Of a stretch of DNA of 64,000 nt, positions 23,189 through 32,061 are shown piece by piece. The notes below the pieces were generated by a model. That model was not told where the DNA came from. It did not search any database and was given only the letters and a program-made list of their open reading frames with translations. How positions within the stretch are numbered: the stretch's first letter is position 1; every line of letters begins with the position of its first letter. A program made the position numbers and the translations under genes. Location of the stretch: positions 337,001-401,000 of the forward strand of contig JAIXMQ010000019.1 of assembly GCA_025716855.1 (NCBI GenBank). Reading direction: 5' to 3'. The stretch comes from Pilaira anomala (Eukaryota; Mucoromycota; Mucoromycetes; Mucorales; Mucoraceae).

Positions 23189-23416
23189 CTATGAAAGAAT
23201 GGTTAAAGTAACATCGCCCTTGGCTTTGGCTTTAAGGTAGAGTTCAGCATCTAGGTTCAAATCTAATCGAATGGCAGGCATCTTGCTGTTATTACCGTTA
23301 CCCTTTTGTTGTTGTTGTGGTGGCATTTCCGGTTCATTTTTCACCATAGAGTTTGCGTTGGCGGTCCTTGACTTTTTCTTTGAAATCTTCTTAGGTTTCT
23401 TGGCAACTTCGGACAT
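23189..23416 (-). CDS. Small basic protein with C-terminal LDLNL tail (75 aa)
   Basis: A 75-aa intronless frame. The N-terminal half is Lys-rich (KKPKKISKKKSRT), followed by a short Gln/Asn run. The last 26 residues carry the cluster's shared tail: IRLDLNLDAELYLKAKAKGD then VTLTILS. Strict alternation of hydrophobic and polar positions suggests one long strand, a KGD turn and a short return strand. The tail is closest to that of the gene at 25586 (LDADIKIKAKLKG). It shares a 425-bp divergent upstream region with the gene at 23842. No known domain recognised; function unknown. Confidence 0.72.
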   Translation of the reverse strand: MSEVAKKPKKISKKKSRTANANSMVKNEPEMPPQQQQKGNGNNSKMPAIRLDLNLDAELYLKAKAKGDVTLTILS

Positions 23417-23507
23417 TTTGTTATTTTATTTTATTTTACAGTAGAAAGAAAAATGAAAAAATAAAAAAATGATGAAGATATTCAATTTTATCTTTTGCGA
23501 CCTGCCC

Positions 23508-23538
<31 letters not shown>

Positions 23539-23841
23539 GTTTGTTTCATGTTTCTACGTAATAAACTAGAAGGTGATGTAACAAATGACTGAATACAATA
23601 AAATGATTGTCGAACTTTAAATTTTTTTTTCGAATTAGGATTAGTGCGAGACGGGAACCTAATGATAATAAATGATAAAAAAAAAAAAAAAATTGAGTTA
23701 CCCAGCAGCTTCCTATTCGGTCATTGTTTTGTCATTCAAAAGTCCATAAAGCTGGATCACTTATAAACCGATTTATACTGTTTTATCTACTCTTTTGAAC
23801 TTTATACATAAAAAAAAAAAAATTGAACTTTTTTTACAAAA
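23417..23841. promoter_or_regulatory. Head-to-head promoter region, pair A
   Basis: 425 bp separating the start codons of two tail-family genes on opposite strands. Contains a poly(A) of about 31 nt at 23506-23536 and smaller A/T runs. The other head-to-head pair in the cluster has almost the same spacing (441 bp at 25145-25585). Bidirectional use is inferred. Confidence 0.4.
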
Positions 23842-24222
23842 ATGGCCCCTACTAAAGAAATGACCGAAGATAAGCAAAAATTGAGGGAAGTAGATGACTC
23901 TGATGAAGAAGCCCCTCCCAAAACAAAGAAGAAGTCTTCCAAGGATAAAAAGGAGAAGAAAGAAAAAAAAGAGAAGAAAGAAAAGCCCAAGAAGAAGAAG
24001 AAGTCATCAAAATCTAAAGGACTTGGTTTAATTGAAAGTGATCCTACAGAAACATTATCAGGTATGGCTGATGGTGTTATTGGTGGTGGACAACAACAAG
24101 GCGGTGGTGGTGGAGGAGATGGTAGTCAACCTTTGAGTTTACGTCTTGATCTTAATCTTGAAGTAGAAATCACTCTTAAGGCTCGTGTCCATGGTGATGT
24201 GACATTGGCCCTTTTAGCTTAA
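23842..24222 (+). CDS. Small Lys-rich protein with C-terminal LDLNL tail (126 aa)
   Basis: A 126-aa intronless frame. Residues 10-60 are highly charged with runs of KKEKKEK and KKKKKSSK; residues 85-97 are Gly/Gln-rich (GGGQQQGGGGGGDG). The C-terminus (PLSLRLDLNLEVEITLKARV then HGDVTLALLA) is nearly identical to that of the next, oppositely oriented gene. At DNA level bases 24142-24171 are an exact inverted copy of 24620-24649. Disordered charged body plus conserved strand-like tail is the family pattern. Function not known. Confidence 0.75.
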   Translation: MAPTKEMTEDKQKLREVDDSDEEAPPKTKKKSSKDKKEKKEKKEKKEKPKKKKKSSKSKGLGLIESDPTETLSGMADGVIGGGQQQGGGGGGDGSQPLSLRLDLNLEVEITLKARVHGDVTLALLA

Positions 24223-24568
24223 GCTGTATTATTTTTCTTTTTTCCTATCTTAATTTTACATTTATATATATATAATAAATCAAACCTTTGTAACAAATAC
24301 TTTTTATAACAATCCAAATTATAACCTCCTCTAAAAATTTAATTGATGAACTTCTATAGTATATAACTAGGTAATAGTGATATGAACACATGTATATTGA
24401 AGAAAAAAATAAAGATATGGCATCATTTATGTACATAATTGGTGGTAATTGAATTTTTTTTAGTTTAAAACAAGTTTATAAATAAGTTGTAATATTAAAT
24501 ATCAAAAATTTATTTCAAAAATAGTATGTAGAAAGGGGATGTAGTAGTATATAATACAGTATTAAAAT
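24223..24568. other. Convergent spacer, centre of the mirror arrangement
   Basis: About 350 bp between the stop codons of the two most similar family members. AT-rich, no ORF. It is the symmetry centre of the inverted duplication. Confidence 0.4.
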
Positions 24569-25144
24569 TTATCTTAAAAGGGCCAAAGTAACATCACCAT
24601 GGACACGGGCCTTAAGTTCGATTTCTACTTCAAGATTAAGATCAAGACGAAGACTAAGAGGTTTCTCATTTCTTCCGCTTCCACCTCCACCAGAAGCACC
24701 TACAGCACCACCTACCGAGTTGGCCAATTTATTAGCGGTATCAGCAGCACCCTTTACAAGATGCTTTCCATTTTTGCCCTTCTTCTTCAAAAGTTGTTGT
24801 GGGATTTCATCCTCTGATTCAGATTCTGTCTCTGTTTCTTCTTCAGAAGAGTCAGTCTCTTCTTCACTATCTGTTTCCTCTTCTTCACTTGAGTCATCCT
24901 CACTGTCGTCTTCACTTTCTTCTTCACTTGTAACGTCATCATCATCATCAGAGTCATCTTCACTCTCTGATTCTTCTTTTGGTGGTGGAGGGGCCTTTTT
25001 ATTTGATTTCTTTTGAGTTTCAGGCTTTTTATCTGAGCTTGCATTCTTTTCTGAAGAGGAACCACTGGCTTCAGGTTTAGACTTTTGAGCGTCTTCGTTC
25101 TTAGACTTCTCTGGGGCTTCTTTTGTAGGTGCGCTAGTTGACAT
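24569..25144 (-). CDS. Acidic/Ser-rich protein with C-terminal LDLNL tail (191 aa)
   Basis: A 191-aa intronless frame. Residues 1-50 are Lys/Ser/Glu-rich, then about 60 residues are almost only Ser, Glu and Asp (EESESEDDSDDDDDVTSEEE), many in casein-kinase-2-like contexts. A short KKGKNGKHLVKG basic patch and a Gly-rich hinge follow, then the tail PLSLRLDLNLEVEIELKARV and HGDVTLALLR. The tail differs from that of the 23842 product at two positions. So the two have near-identical tails but opposite body charge: Lys-rich in one, acidic in the other. Function unknown. Confidence 0.75.
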   Translation of the reverse strand: MSTSAPTKEAPEKSKNEDAQKSKPEASGSSSEKNASSDKKPETQKKSNKKAPPPPKEESESEDDSDDDDDVTSEEESEDDSEDDSSEEEETDSEEETDSSEEETETESESEDEIPQQLLKKKGKNGKHLVKGAADTANKLANSVGGAVGASGGGGSGRNEKPLSLRLDLNLEVEIELKARVHGDVTLALLR

Positions 25145-25585
25145 TGTGTTTTATTTGTTTTTAAGGTTGTTAGAAAATTAAGAAAAAAAGAGTAGAAAAT
25201 GGTTCAAGGAACAATTAATGAATTAGGTTTTATGGATATCGGGATTAAAAAAAATACAATCAAAACACTGACATGATCAAGACGTAATGTAAAAAAAAAA
25301 AGACAAAAATGAGACCGTACGTTTACACTAGGTTGAATACATGATTTGGAGTCACATCATTTTCGTAAACGTTGCACAGACATTTGTGCGGCGTATCAAA
25401 TTAAGGTTCAATTTAGGTAGATCATTTAAAATTATGTCACCATCGTTCCCATATTCTGTAACAGAAAATAAAAAAAAAAAAAAAAAATCTCAGTCTAAAG
25501 TTAGAAATGGATAGCGTCATTTTTGGTTTTTTTTTTTTCGATATTTTTGATTTTTTTACTCTTTTCCTAAAAACCAAAAAATTAT
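25145..25585. promoter_or_regulatory. Head-to-head promoter region, pair B
   Basis: 441 bp between start codons of two tail-family genes. Poly(A) at 25470-25487 and poly(T) near 25530-25538. Spacing nearly matches pair A. No named motif recognised. Confidence 0.4.
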
Positions 25586-26173
25586 TTGACCCGCAATAAT
25601 ATGGAAGAGACGAAAAAAAAGGTTTCAACAAAAAAACCATCATCATCCACAAAAGAAGAAAAACCCTTGAAAAAAAAAGAATCGAAAGAAAAAACGCCTG
25701 TAAAAAAATCGACTTCATCAATAAAAAAAACAAAAGAAAAATCAATTGAACCCAAAACAAAAGTAAAATCATCAGAATCTAAGTCGAAAGAAAAGAAAAA
25801 ATTAAAAGAAAAACCGTCAGAGAAAAAGTCAAAGTCCAAGTCATCAGAAGATACAAAATCATCAACCGAGAAAAAATCAACAACAACAAAGAAGAAATCG
25901 GCTAATAAAGCAACGAGCTCATCATCAATAACTCCTGAATTACAAAAAAAGAAGAAAAAGGTGAAAAAAGTTGACACTCTTGAAGATGAACAACAAATTA
26001 AAGCCAAGCAACAAGCGGAAAAATTAAAAAAACATTCTGAAAAGTTACAAAAACCTGAATTGGCTAGCGACCCTACTGCTGGTATTCTTAGACTTCGACT
26101 CGACCTTAATTTGGATGCTGATATCAAAATCAAAGCTAAACTTAAAGGTTCCATCATATTGACACTACAATAA
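25586..26173 (+). CDS. Lys/Ser-rich protein with C-terminal LDLNL tail (about 191-195 aa)
   Basis: An intronless frame opening at 25586; the first well-placed ATG is at 25601 (MEETKKKVSTKKPSSS). The first 160 residues are almost entirely Lys, Ser, Glu and Thr, rich in KSS/KKS steps, then a helical charged stretch (DEQQIKAKQQAEKLKKHSEK). The tail ILRLRLDLNLDADIKIKAKL then KGSIILTLQ is the family element, closest to the 23189 product. The opposite strand also carries a long frame (25582-26157), which I read as a shadow because the conserved tail is in this frame. Confidence 0.73.
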   Translation: MTRNNMEETKKKVSTKKPSSSTKEEKPLKKKESKEKTPVKKSTSSIKKTKEKSIEPKTKVKSSESKSKEKKKLKEKPSEKKSKSKSSEDTKSSTEKKSTTTKKKSANKATSSSSITPELQKKKKKVKKVDTLEDEQQIKAKQQAEKLKKHSEKLQKPELASDPTAGILRLRLDLNLDADIKIKAKLKGSIILTLQ

Positions 26174-27688
26174 CCTTTTCCTCGGTTCGTTTGTATTTCT
26201 AAATATATTAATTCTTCCTTAATCTGGACTGTACATAGAAAACACTTAATCTACTTAACATATAAATATAACTCTTTATTTTCTATATTATTATACTCCC
26301 CCTATTATCTACTTGTCAATTGAATAAATAAATAAAAATTAGATATTCACTAACTATAAGATTTCATGCCATTTGTTAAAAGCCAGTTTTTTTTTTTAAA
26401 AAAAAAATTAAAGTTTTGCGTGTTTTTTGTTTGTTTGTTGTATTTAAAAGTGTTCCAAATACTGCTAGGAACTATTTCGAACAATAAAAATCGTACGATT
26501 TTTTAATGGTGCTAGGTAGTCTGGACAAAAAAAAAAAAAAAAGACTTTACGCATTAACAGTCTAAAGCTACCATGATGACTTCATTTCCTAATTTTTAGT
26601 GCCATTATTTCATTAAAAGTAAATTAAAGCAGCACGGGAGAGACCTGATTACTATTTAACTGAATACTTTAGTCATACAGAAAGTTTTTTCTGTGTAATC
26701 ATATTTCATATTGCATATCAAATCCCCTTTTTAGTGCATAAAAAACCCTTTTTTAGTCCACGTTTTACAAACTAAAAATTGATTTTTTTTTTTTCGATGC
26801 ATATTTTTAATCACATACTTTTTTATTCTGATAAGATGAAAGAAAAAAAAAAAAACTTACTTTACAAATTTGATCGCCAAACGGTCAGAATCCTCTGATG
26901 TAGCTGACATGTCTCGTCACTGGCGTTGACATTTTCAAAAGGCTATTTGAATCATCCATTCTAATCTAACTTTAAAAGAAAAGATCAATGCGTTTTATGT
27001 GTACTAAAAAGAGCATTGTTTTTTTTCCAAACTATTTTTTAAACACCTTCCTCTCTCCCCCCCCCCATTAACTTTATTGGATGGGAAATTAGCTTACATA
27101 ATTCGTTCATTTGAAGTGTAGTTGGGTTCAATTTATGAAAGTTTGATTTTATACTTATTAAACTCTTCACCAAGGTGTAAAATGAGGTAATTGATTTAGG
27201 ATGGAGACCATTTGTAACCAGTGACGGATAAATCTTATAATTTTAATTATCTCCAAATAAAACCCATCCAGAAGTAATTGAGCTAGATGAGCATAAAGAT
27301 TATACTTATACTCAGTTGTTCATTCAGATAAGTATTCTTATGGTCGAGTGTTTGTAGAATTGAGTACCTTATGGTAGCTAAAGCGTTCCCCACTATTTAA
27401 TTTTGGCTTCTTTATAATTTTAATATCCAATTCATGTTACTTTGAAATCCTCTTTGAACTGCTTTGATATATGTATCCATTTTAGTGAAACTTTGAATTT
27501 GAGAAAAAGCGCGCCTTTTTTATGTGCACTATTAGCTTCTTGTTACAAGGAAAATAGGTTATTTGAAGGTCTCAATCTTTTTTTCTAAAGCAGATAATAT
27601 TTATTTATTAGATGAAGAAACGCTTTTCTAAGAATATCGATAAAAATAATTTCAAATACGTATTTTGCTTTTCAAAACGTTTACAATA
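26174..27688. other. Intergenic, no gene seen
   Basis: About 1.5 kb of AT-rich DNA with several A/T runs and a C9 run near 27058. I searched both strands for the missing N-terminal half of HMG-CoA lyase (expected next to the fragment at 27818) and do not see it. Confidence 0.4.
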
Positions 27689-27766
27689 GGGGTGTTCAGA
27701 CCAATTTGTGCTAAAATCTGACAAATTTACGTTAGCCAATAAAATTAATTTGGGTCTGAACACCCC
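27689..27766. mobile_element. Short inverted-repeat element (MITE-like), copy 1
   Basis: A 78-bp element with perfect 14-bp terminal inverted repeats GGGGTGTTCAGACC, preceded by TA. Its first 30 bases are repeated exactly, in inverse orientation, at 30149-30178. It ends 51 bp before the truncated HMG-CoA lyase exon. TA next to the end would fit a Tc1/mariner-type non-autonomous element, but the 3' side reads AA, so the target duplication is not proved. Confidence 0.55.
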
Positions 27767-27817
27767 AAATGCAAAAAAAAAAAAAATTGAATTTTAGCTC
27801 AATTTTTTATTTGACAG

Positions 27818-28633
27818 ATGATGTAAATCTTGGTTTGACACCCAATATGAAAGGTTTAGAAGGTGCAATTAACGCCGGTGCAAAAGAGGTGGCTTTATTT
27901 ACTGCTGTCACTGAATCATTTAATTTAAAAAAACACTAATTGCTCAACTGAAGAATCTCTTGCTAGAGCAAAACAAGTATTGAAAAAAGCTTTAGATCAA
28001 AAATTAAGAGTAAGAGGGTAAAGTAACAAAAAAAAAAGGGAGGAATAGAGATGCATAGGTACTGATAATTCTTTCATTAGTTATCTCTCTTGTGTTTTAA
28101 GTTGTCCTTATGAAGGAAACGTCAATCCAGAAAAGGTTGCCTTGATGGCCAAAGAATTATATGACGCTGGTGGGTGTTATGAAATTAGTTTAGGGGATAC
28201 GATTGGTGTTGGTACTGCGGGATCCATGACTACTATGTTGGAGCATGTATTAAAGGCAGTTCCAGCTGAAGCAGTTGCAGTACATTGTCATGATACCTAC
28301 GGGCAGGCCTTAGCAAGTATCTTGAAGGCTTTAGAATATGGTATTCGTGTGGTTGATAGTTCAGTTGCAGGTTTAGGTGGTTGTCCTTATGCACCTGGCG
28401 CTAAAGATAATGTGGCAACTGAAGATGTAGTCTATATGCTTCATGGTATGGGGTTCAAGACTGGTGTTAATTTGGACGCTTTAATTGAAACTGGACAATG
28501 GATTTCGGAACAAATCAATCGACCTACAAGTTCTAGAGCTGGTGCTGCTTTGATGGTTGCTAGACAACGTAAGCTGGACTTGGCTGCTGCTGGTAAATTA
28601 GAGGCCAATGCTTCCAAGCTTTTTTATACGTAA
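27818..28633 (+). pseudogene. 3' half of a hydroxymethylglutaryl-CoA lyase gene
   Basis: HMG-CoA lyase cleaves HMG-CoA to acetyl-CoA and acetoacetate in leucine breakdown. Two exons are visible: 27818-28017 (LGLTPNMKGLEGAINAGAKE, ESLARAKQVLKKAL) and 28081-28633. The second holds the metal-binding VHCHDTYGQ and the catalytic-Cys loop [13 protein letters not shown], and runs to the normal end. About 130 N-terminal residues, including the GPRDGLQNE region, are absent. In exon 1 a run of seven A (27927-27933) shifts the frame; six would restore it. The 5' edge is a CAG acceptor directly downstream of the MITE-like copy 1. Either a truncated pseudogene or a gene whose first exons are missing from the assembly. 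Confidence 0.8.
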
Positions 28634-28949
28634 CTGATTAAAAATAAGAAAATTCATAGTTTTTCAAAAAAAAAAAAATAGAAATCAACTCTCTTCATAT
28701 ATTATGACTTCACTGTACAAATAACATATCGCACATAACTAGTAACTATGCAGCTACAAATATGAACATTTTTTGTTTAATTACATGCTTGATCTCATAA
28801 CTATTCGGAAAAGAAGCAGTTATAGATTCAATTGAAATTACCATATGGATGGTCTTTTCTGATGTATGTACAGAATATGAGATTAAGGTATAGCGCTGGT
28901 AGGGCTAAGATTATAACTTATTCATTTTGTTTAAATGGATCTAATATAT

Positions 28950-29420
28950 ATTTAAAAAATGTTTTAAAGGAAAAGCGAGCCTTACTAGAGGAACAATTAA
29001 CGAAACTGATGCAATGATAAGAGGTATAGAACGATTTAGTCATGAAAAGGTACATCCAAATAACATGTCTTTTTAACACTCAAACTCATTTTCATTATTG
29101 TTATAAAAAAAGGATATTTTACGAAAAGAACATGCGAAACATGAAGAATTACTTGGAGATGTTCAGAAATATGTTGCTTACATTAAATATTTACAAGAAA
29201 AGAATAAAAAATACAGTACTACCAATCAAAAAATAAAAGAATCAGTTAAACTGTTACAAAGAATTTAACAGTTGAAAGTATTGATAAAACTCTTGGGGAA
29301 CGCTCTATATTAGATGATGAAATCATTAAAGTGTCAGAGAGACACGATGAGTCAAAAAAGAGAAAAGAATATGCTTACTGGTGCGATCAATCGAATTAAA
29401 GATGAGGTAATTGAAATTTT
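28950..29420 (+). pseudogene. Coiled-coil gene fragment, frameshifted
   Basis: Spliced readable pieces: exon up to 29048 (GTINETDAMIRGIERFSHEK), a GT-AG intron, then DILRKEHAKHEELLGDVQKY, YIKYLQEKNKKYSTTNQKIK and, after a one-base shift near 29263, LTVESIDKTLGERSILDDEI and KVSERHDESKKRKEYAYW. Heptad-like helices throughout. I do not recognise the family. No credible start or end codon. Lies between the two inverted-repeat elements. Confidence 0.45.
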
Positions 29421-29524
29421 TCATTATGCAATTAGTTTCTTAAGTGAATAAACTTTTTTTTCTGTTCCTACTCTTCTTTATCTTCTATACTTTGTATTTA
29501 ACTATATCTTGAATCTTTATGAAT

Positions 29525-29704
29525 ATGGCCAACCAACGTCCCATCCAAGCTATTGAACAAAACAGACGTGATAAAGGAAAGGGTAGACAGGTCGAGGTAG
29601 TTCCTACAAATAATGTTAGCAAAACATACATTAATTGGGATAAACCCGTCAGCGAACGTAACCAGCAGTCTCCTACGGATTACTTGGTGGATTTCGAACT
29701 CTAG
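29525..29704 (+). CDS. Small hypothetical ORF (59-61 aa)
   Basis: ATG at 29519 or 29525; product about 60 aa, hydrophilic (ANQRPIQAIEQNRRDKGKGR, KTYINWDKPVSERNQ, DYLVDFEL). No family recognised. Its last 32 bp overlap the convergent small ORF on the minus strand. Codon use looks protein-like and it has a normal stop, but size makes it tentative. Confidence 0.35.
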   Translation: MANQRPIQAIEQNRRDKGKGRQVEVVPTNNVSKTYINWDKPVSERNQQSPTDYLVDFEL

Positions 29705-29888
29705 TGAAATGACTCTTAATGTGATCTTTATATACATTTATCAATATCTTGTATAGTGCAAGACGCTTAAAATCATCAGTAACAAGACGTTGTAATGTTT
29801 CCATGCAGGATTTGACAAGTACCTTTGTTTCTTTTTCACTTTTCTTCAAAGACTTTATCAAGTTGGATTTTGGGAAAACTCTAGGCAT
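29673..29888 (-). CDS. Small hypothetical ORF (71 aa), helical
   Basis: MPRVFPKSNLIKSLKKSEKE opens the frame, followed by a long predicted helix (VLVKSCMETLQRLVTDDFKR) and a basic end. Length and helix-turn-helix spacing recall small histone-fold kinetochore or transcription proteins, but I cannot assign a family. Overlaps the plus-strand small ORF tail to tail. Confidence 0.35.
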   Translation of the reverse strand: MPRVFPKSNLIKSLKKSEKETKVLVKSCMETLQRLVTDDFKRLALYKILINVYKDHIKSHFTRVRNPPSNP

Positions 29889-30084
29889 TGTACGATATTG
29901 AGCTGTTTGGTTGTTTTGATTGTTATTATATTATAAAAGAAAAAATTATACACAGATATAAAAGAGAAAAGAGAAAAGAGAAAAGAAGAAAGTAATCTAG
30001 TTGTTATAATGACATATTTATTTTGACATGACGCATAATTTGTACCGAAATGCAAATTAAACAAAGATTTGTTCTGCGGTTTTA

Positions 30085-30178
30085 GGTGTTCAATTATAAA
30101 AATCTGACAATTTTTTTTTAACCAATCAGATTATTTTAAATTTTGCACGATTTTAGCACAAATTGGTCTGAACACCCC
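30085..30178. mobile_element. Short inverted-repeat element (MITE-like), copy 2
   Basis: A 94-bp element beginning GGTGTTCA and ending TGAACACCCC, flanked by TA on both sides. Its right 30 bases are the exact inverse complement of the left 30 bases of copy 1 (27689-27718). Interior shares AATCTGACAA and a CCAAT step with copy 1, so both belong to one family. Confidence 0.55.
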
Positions 30179-31234
30179 TAATAATATACCAACATCACAT
30201 TTCACTATACTTAGCACCAATAGCCTTATTACCAATTTAAAAAATTCTATTTATTTTTGCCCCTTTAACTAATACCTTTAAATTTTAATGTCCCAAAACA
30301 AGCTGGGGCGTAAATTCGATGAAAACGTAGAGACTACAGCAAATGGCAGTGTTTTATTAAAAAAATAAAAAAATAGTACGTATGTCATTACCCAAAAACA
30401 TACTTTCTACTAGGTACATGTATTGCTGCTGAATAAGAAAAAACAAAAATCGGATCAAAATGCGTTTCTAATAACATATATACAGTGCTTATTATGGTAT
30501 CAATTGACAAATTCAAATTCAAAAAAAAAAAAAAATTGATTGACGTGCATATTTTTGAAAAACCAAATATAGCCAATTTTTGCAGTCAATTGAAGGTTAC
30601 TATCATTTTTTGCTGGTATTCTTAGCCTCTAGCTATCTTATGTATGATACGATTCAAGTTAGGTATATGAAAATATATAAGATGGTATTAGGTGTAACTG
30701 TTAAAAGAATCAACCAACACAAATGTTGGACTGTTTTTTACGTCTTTGTAAACCTCAAAAAATTGATATTATAAACATAAACATATTTATAACGATATTA
30801 ATCAAAATCGAGATTAAGATGTCATATAATGAACATGAGCTATCAAATTTATCATAAATAGCTTACAAATGAACCAATGTGGTGAAATATGAGAGATGAC
30901 AAAGAGGTGCGTTATAGATGGTATTTTGTCCATTTATAAGAAATGTATACGTACATTATATGAGTGGCATATTACATGTCCATTGACGGAACGTGTATCT
31001 GACGACAAACTTGTGTGTTTCAAGTTTTATATTTTATCAGTGCTAATTTTTTTTTTTTAATCATTGACCACATCTATACAGACTCATATATATATAGTCT
31101 TAGTTCTCTCGCTCTCTATCTCTCTCTTTCTTTCTTTCTTCATTTTTTACTTTTACATTTACATTTCGCTCTATTATTTTCCCATATATATTAAAACCAC
31201 GAATAACGGTGTATAATCTTATTAAAATTTAAAA
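30179..31234. other. Intergenic with probable promoter before 31235
   Basis: No gene supported in 30179-31030. Bases 31095-31145 are a CT-rich tract (repeated CTCTCT and CTTT), followed by TATATATTAAAA at about 31183 and an A-rich ATG context at 31235, the usual look of a fungal core promoter. Confidence 0.45.
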
Positions 31235-32061
31235 ATGATTTTCGATCATATCAAGCCCAAGGAAAACTCGATTTCAACAGTGTATTATAATGCAGAAAAA
31301 GATTATCTTTTGCTGCAAACTTGTTCGTAAGCTTTGGTCCTTTATTGGAAAAATACTATTCTCTAATACAGTATCCGCCGCTCTATTTATAAGGCCGCAA
31401 TTTTCTGCTGAAAATTTTGGTAAGTCGTGAGAAATAAGGCTATGACACGATTTAAGGCCACAGAAGTCTGAAATTTTTTGTAGCGGGTAAAGTAATACCT
31501 CCATTTTGATTAATGAAGAAGAATTAAATGACAATCTTCTCGATGTAAAAAAAAAAAAAAAAAAAAATGCAAAGCTTTGAAAGAAAAGTAATATCGACCA
31601 CTTTAAACATTAGTCAGGAAAATGCAGCTCGCTCCGTTGATGATGATGATGATGATGATGCCAGAGGCATCATTTTTAACTGTCTTGTCGGTGGGTGCAT
31701 CAATACGGTAAATTTGAGATTTAATCAACCTGAAGTTAAGGTATATCTTCTCAATCTAATTCCTATTCCTCAACCTAGACTCAACATTGAAAGAGATGAG
31801 AATGTAAAAACGGTCTCAATGAAGGGATCAAGAGAAATGAAAAATACACTTTTGGAACTTCAACTTATTTACCAAAATTCAATCAAAACCATGATGGCCC
31901 TTGGTTTTTGGGAGCCTGAGTTGACCTCAATTGAAGAATTGGGTGACTGTATTGCCCAGTTCTCAAACCTCTCACTCCACCGCAGTCGCTCTGTGAAATC
32001 TATCACTGAAAGAACAAGAAACTTATCTAAAAAAGGGCGTACCCAAAATTACAAAAAGTAG
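31235..32061 (+). CDS. Hypothetical protein, three exons proposed
   Basis: The start is chosen from the CT-rich promoter and A-rich ATG context. Exon 1 31235-31326 (MIFDHIKPKENSISTVYYNA) ends at GTAAGC; exon 2 31493-31544 continues in phase (SNTSILINEEELNDNLLD). Then a 21-nt poly(A) leads into the long frame from 31567 (SFERKVISTTLNISQEN, an Asp7 run, LLNLIPIPQPRLNIERDE, MMALGFWEPELTSIEELG). The poly(A) junction is not resolved: it is either a lysine run with a one-base length error or a short intron. I recognise no domain. Function unknown. Confidence 0.45.

Noticed and set aside
25582..26157. 191-aa minus-strand frame rich in Phe, Asp and Ser
   Set aside because: Antisense of the Lys/Ser-rich gene; the conserved LDLNL tail is in the plus frame.
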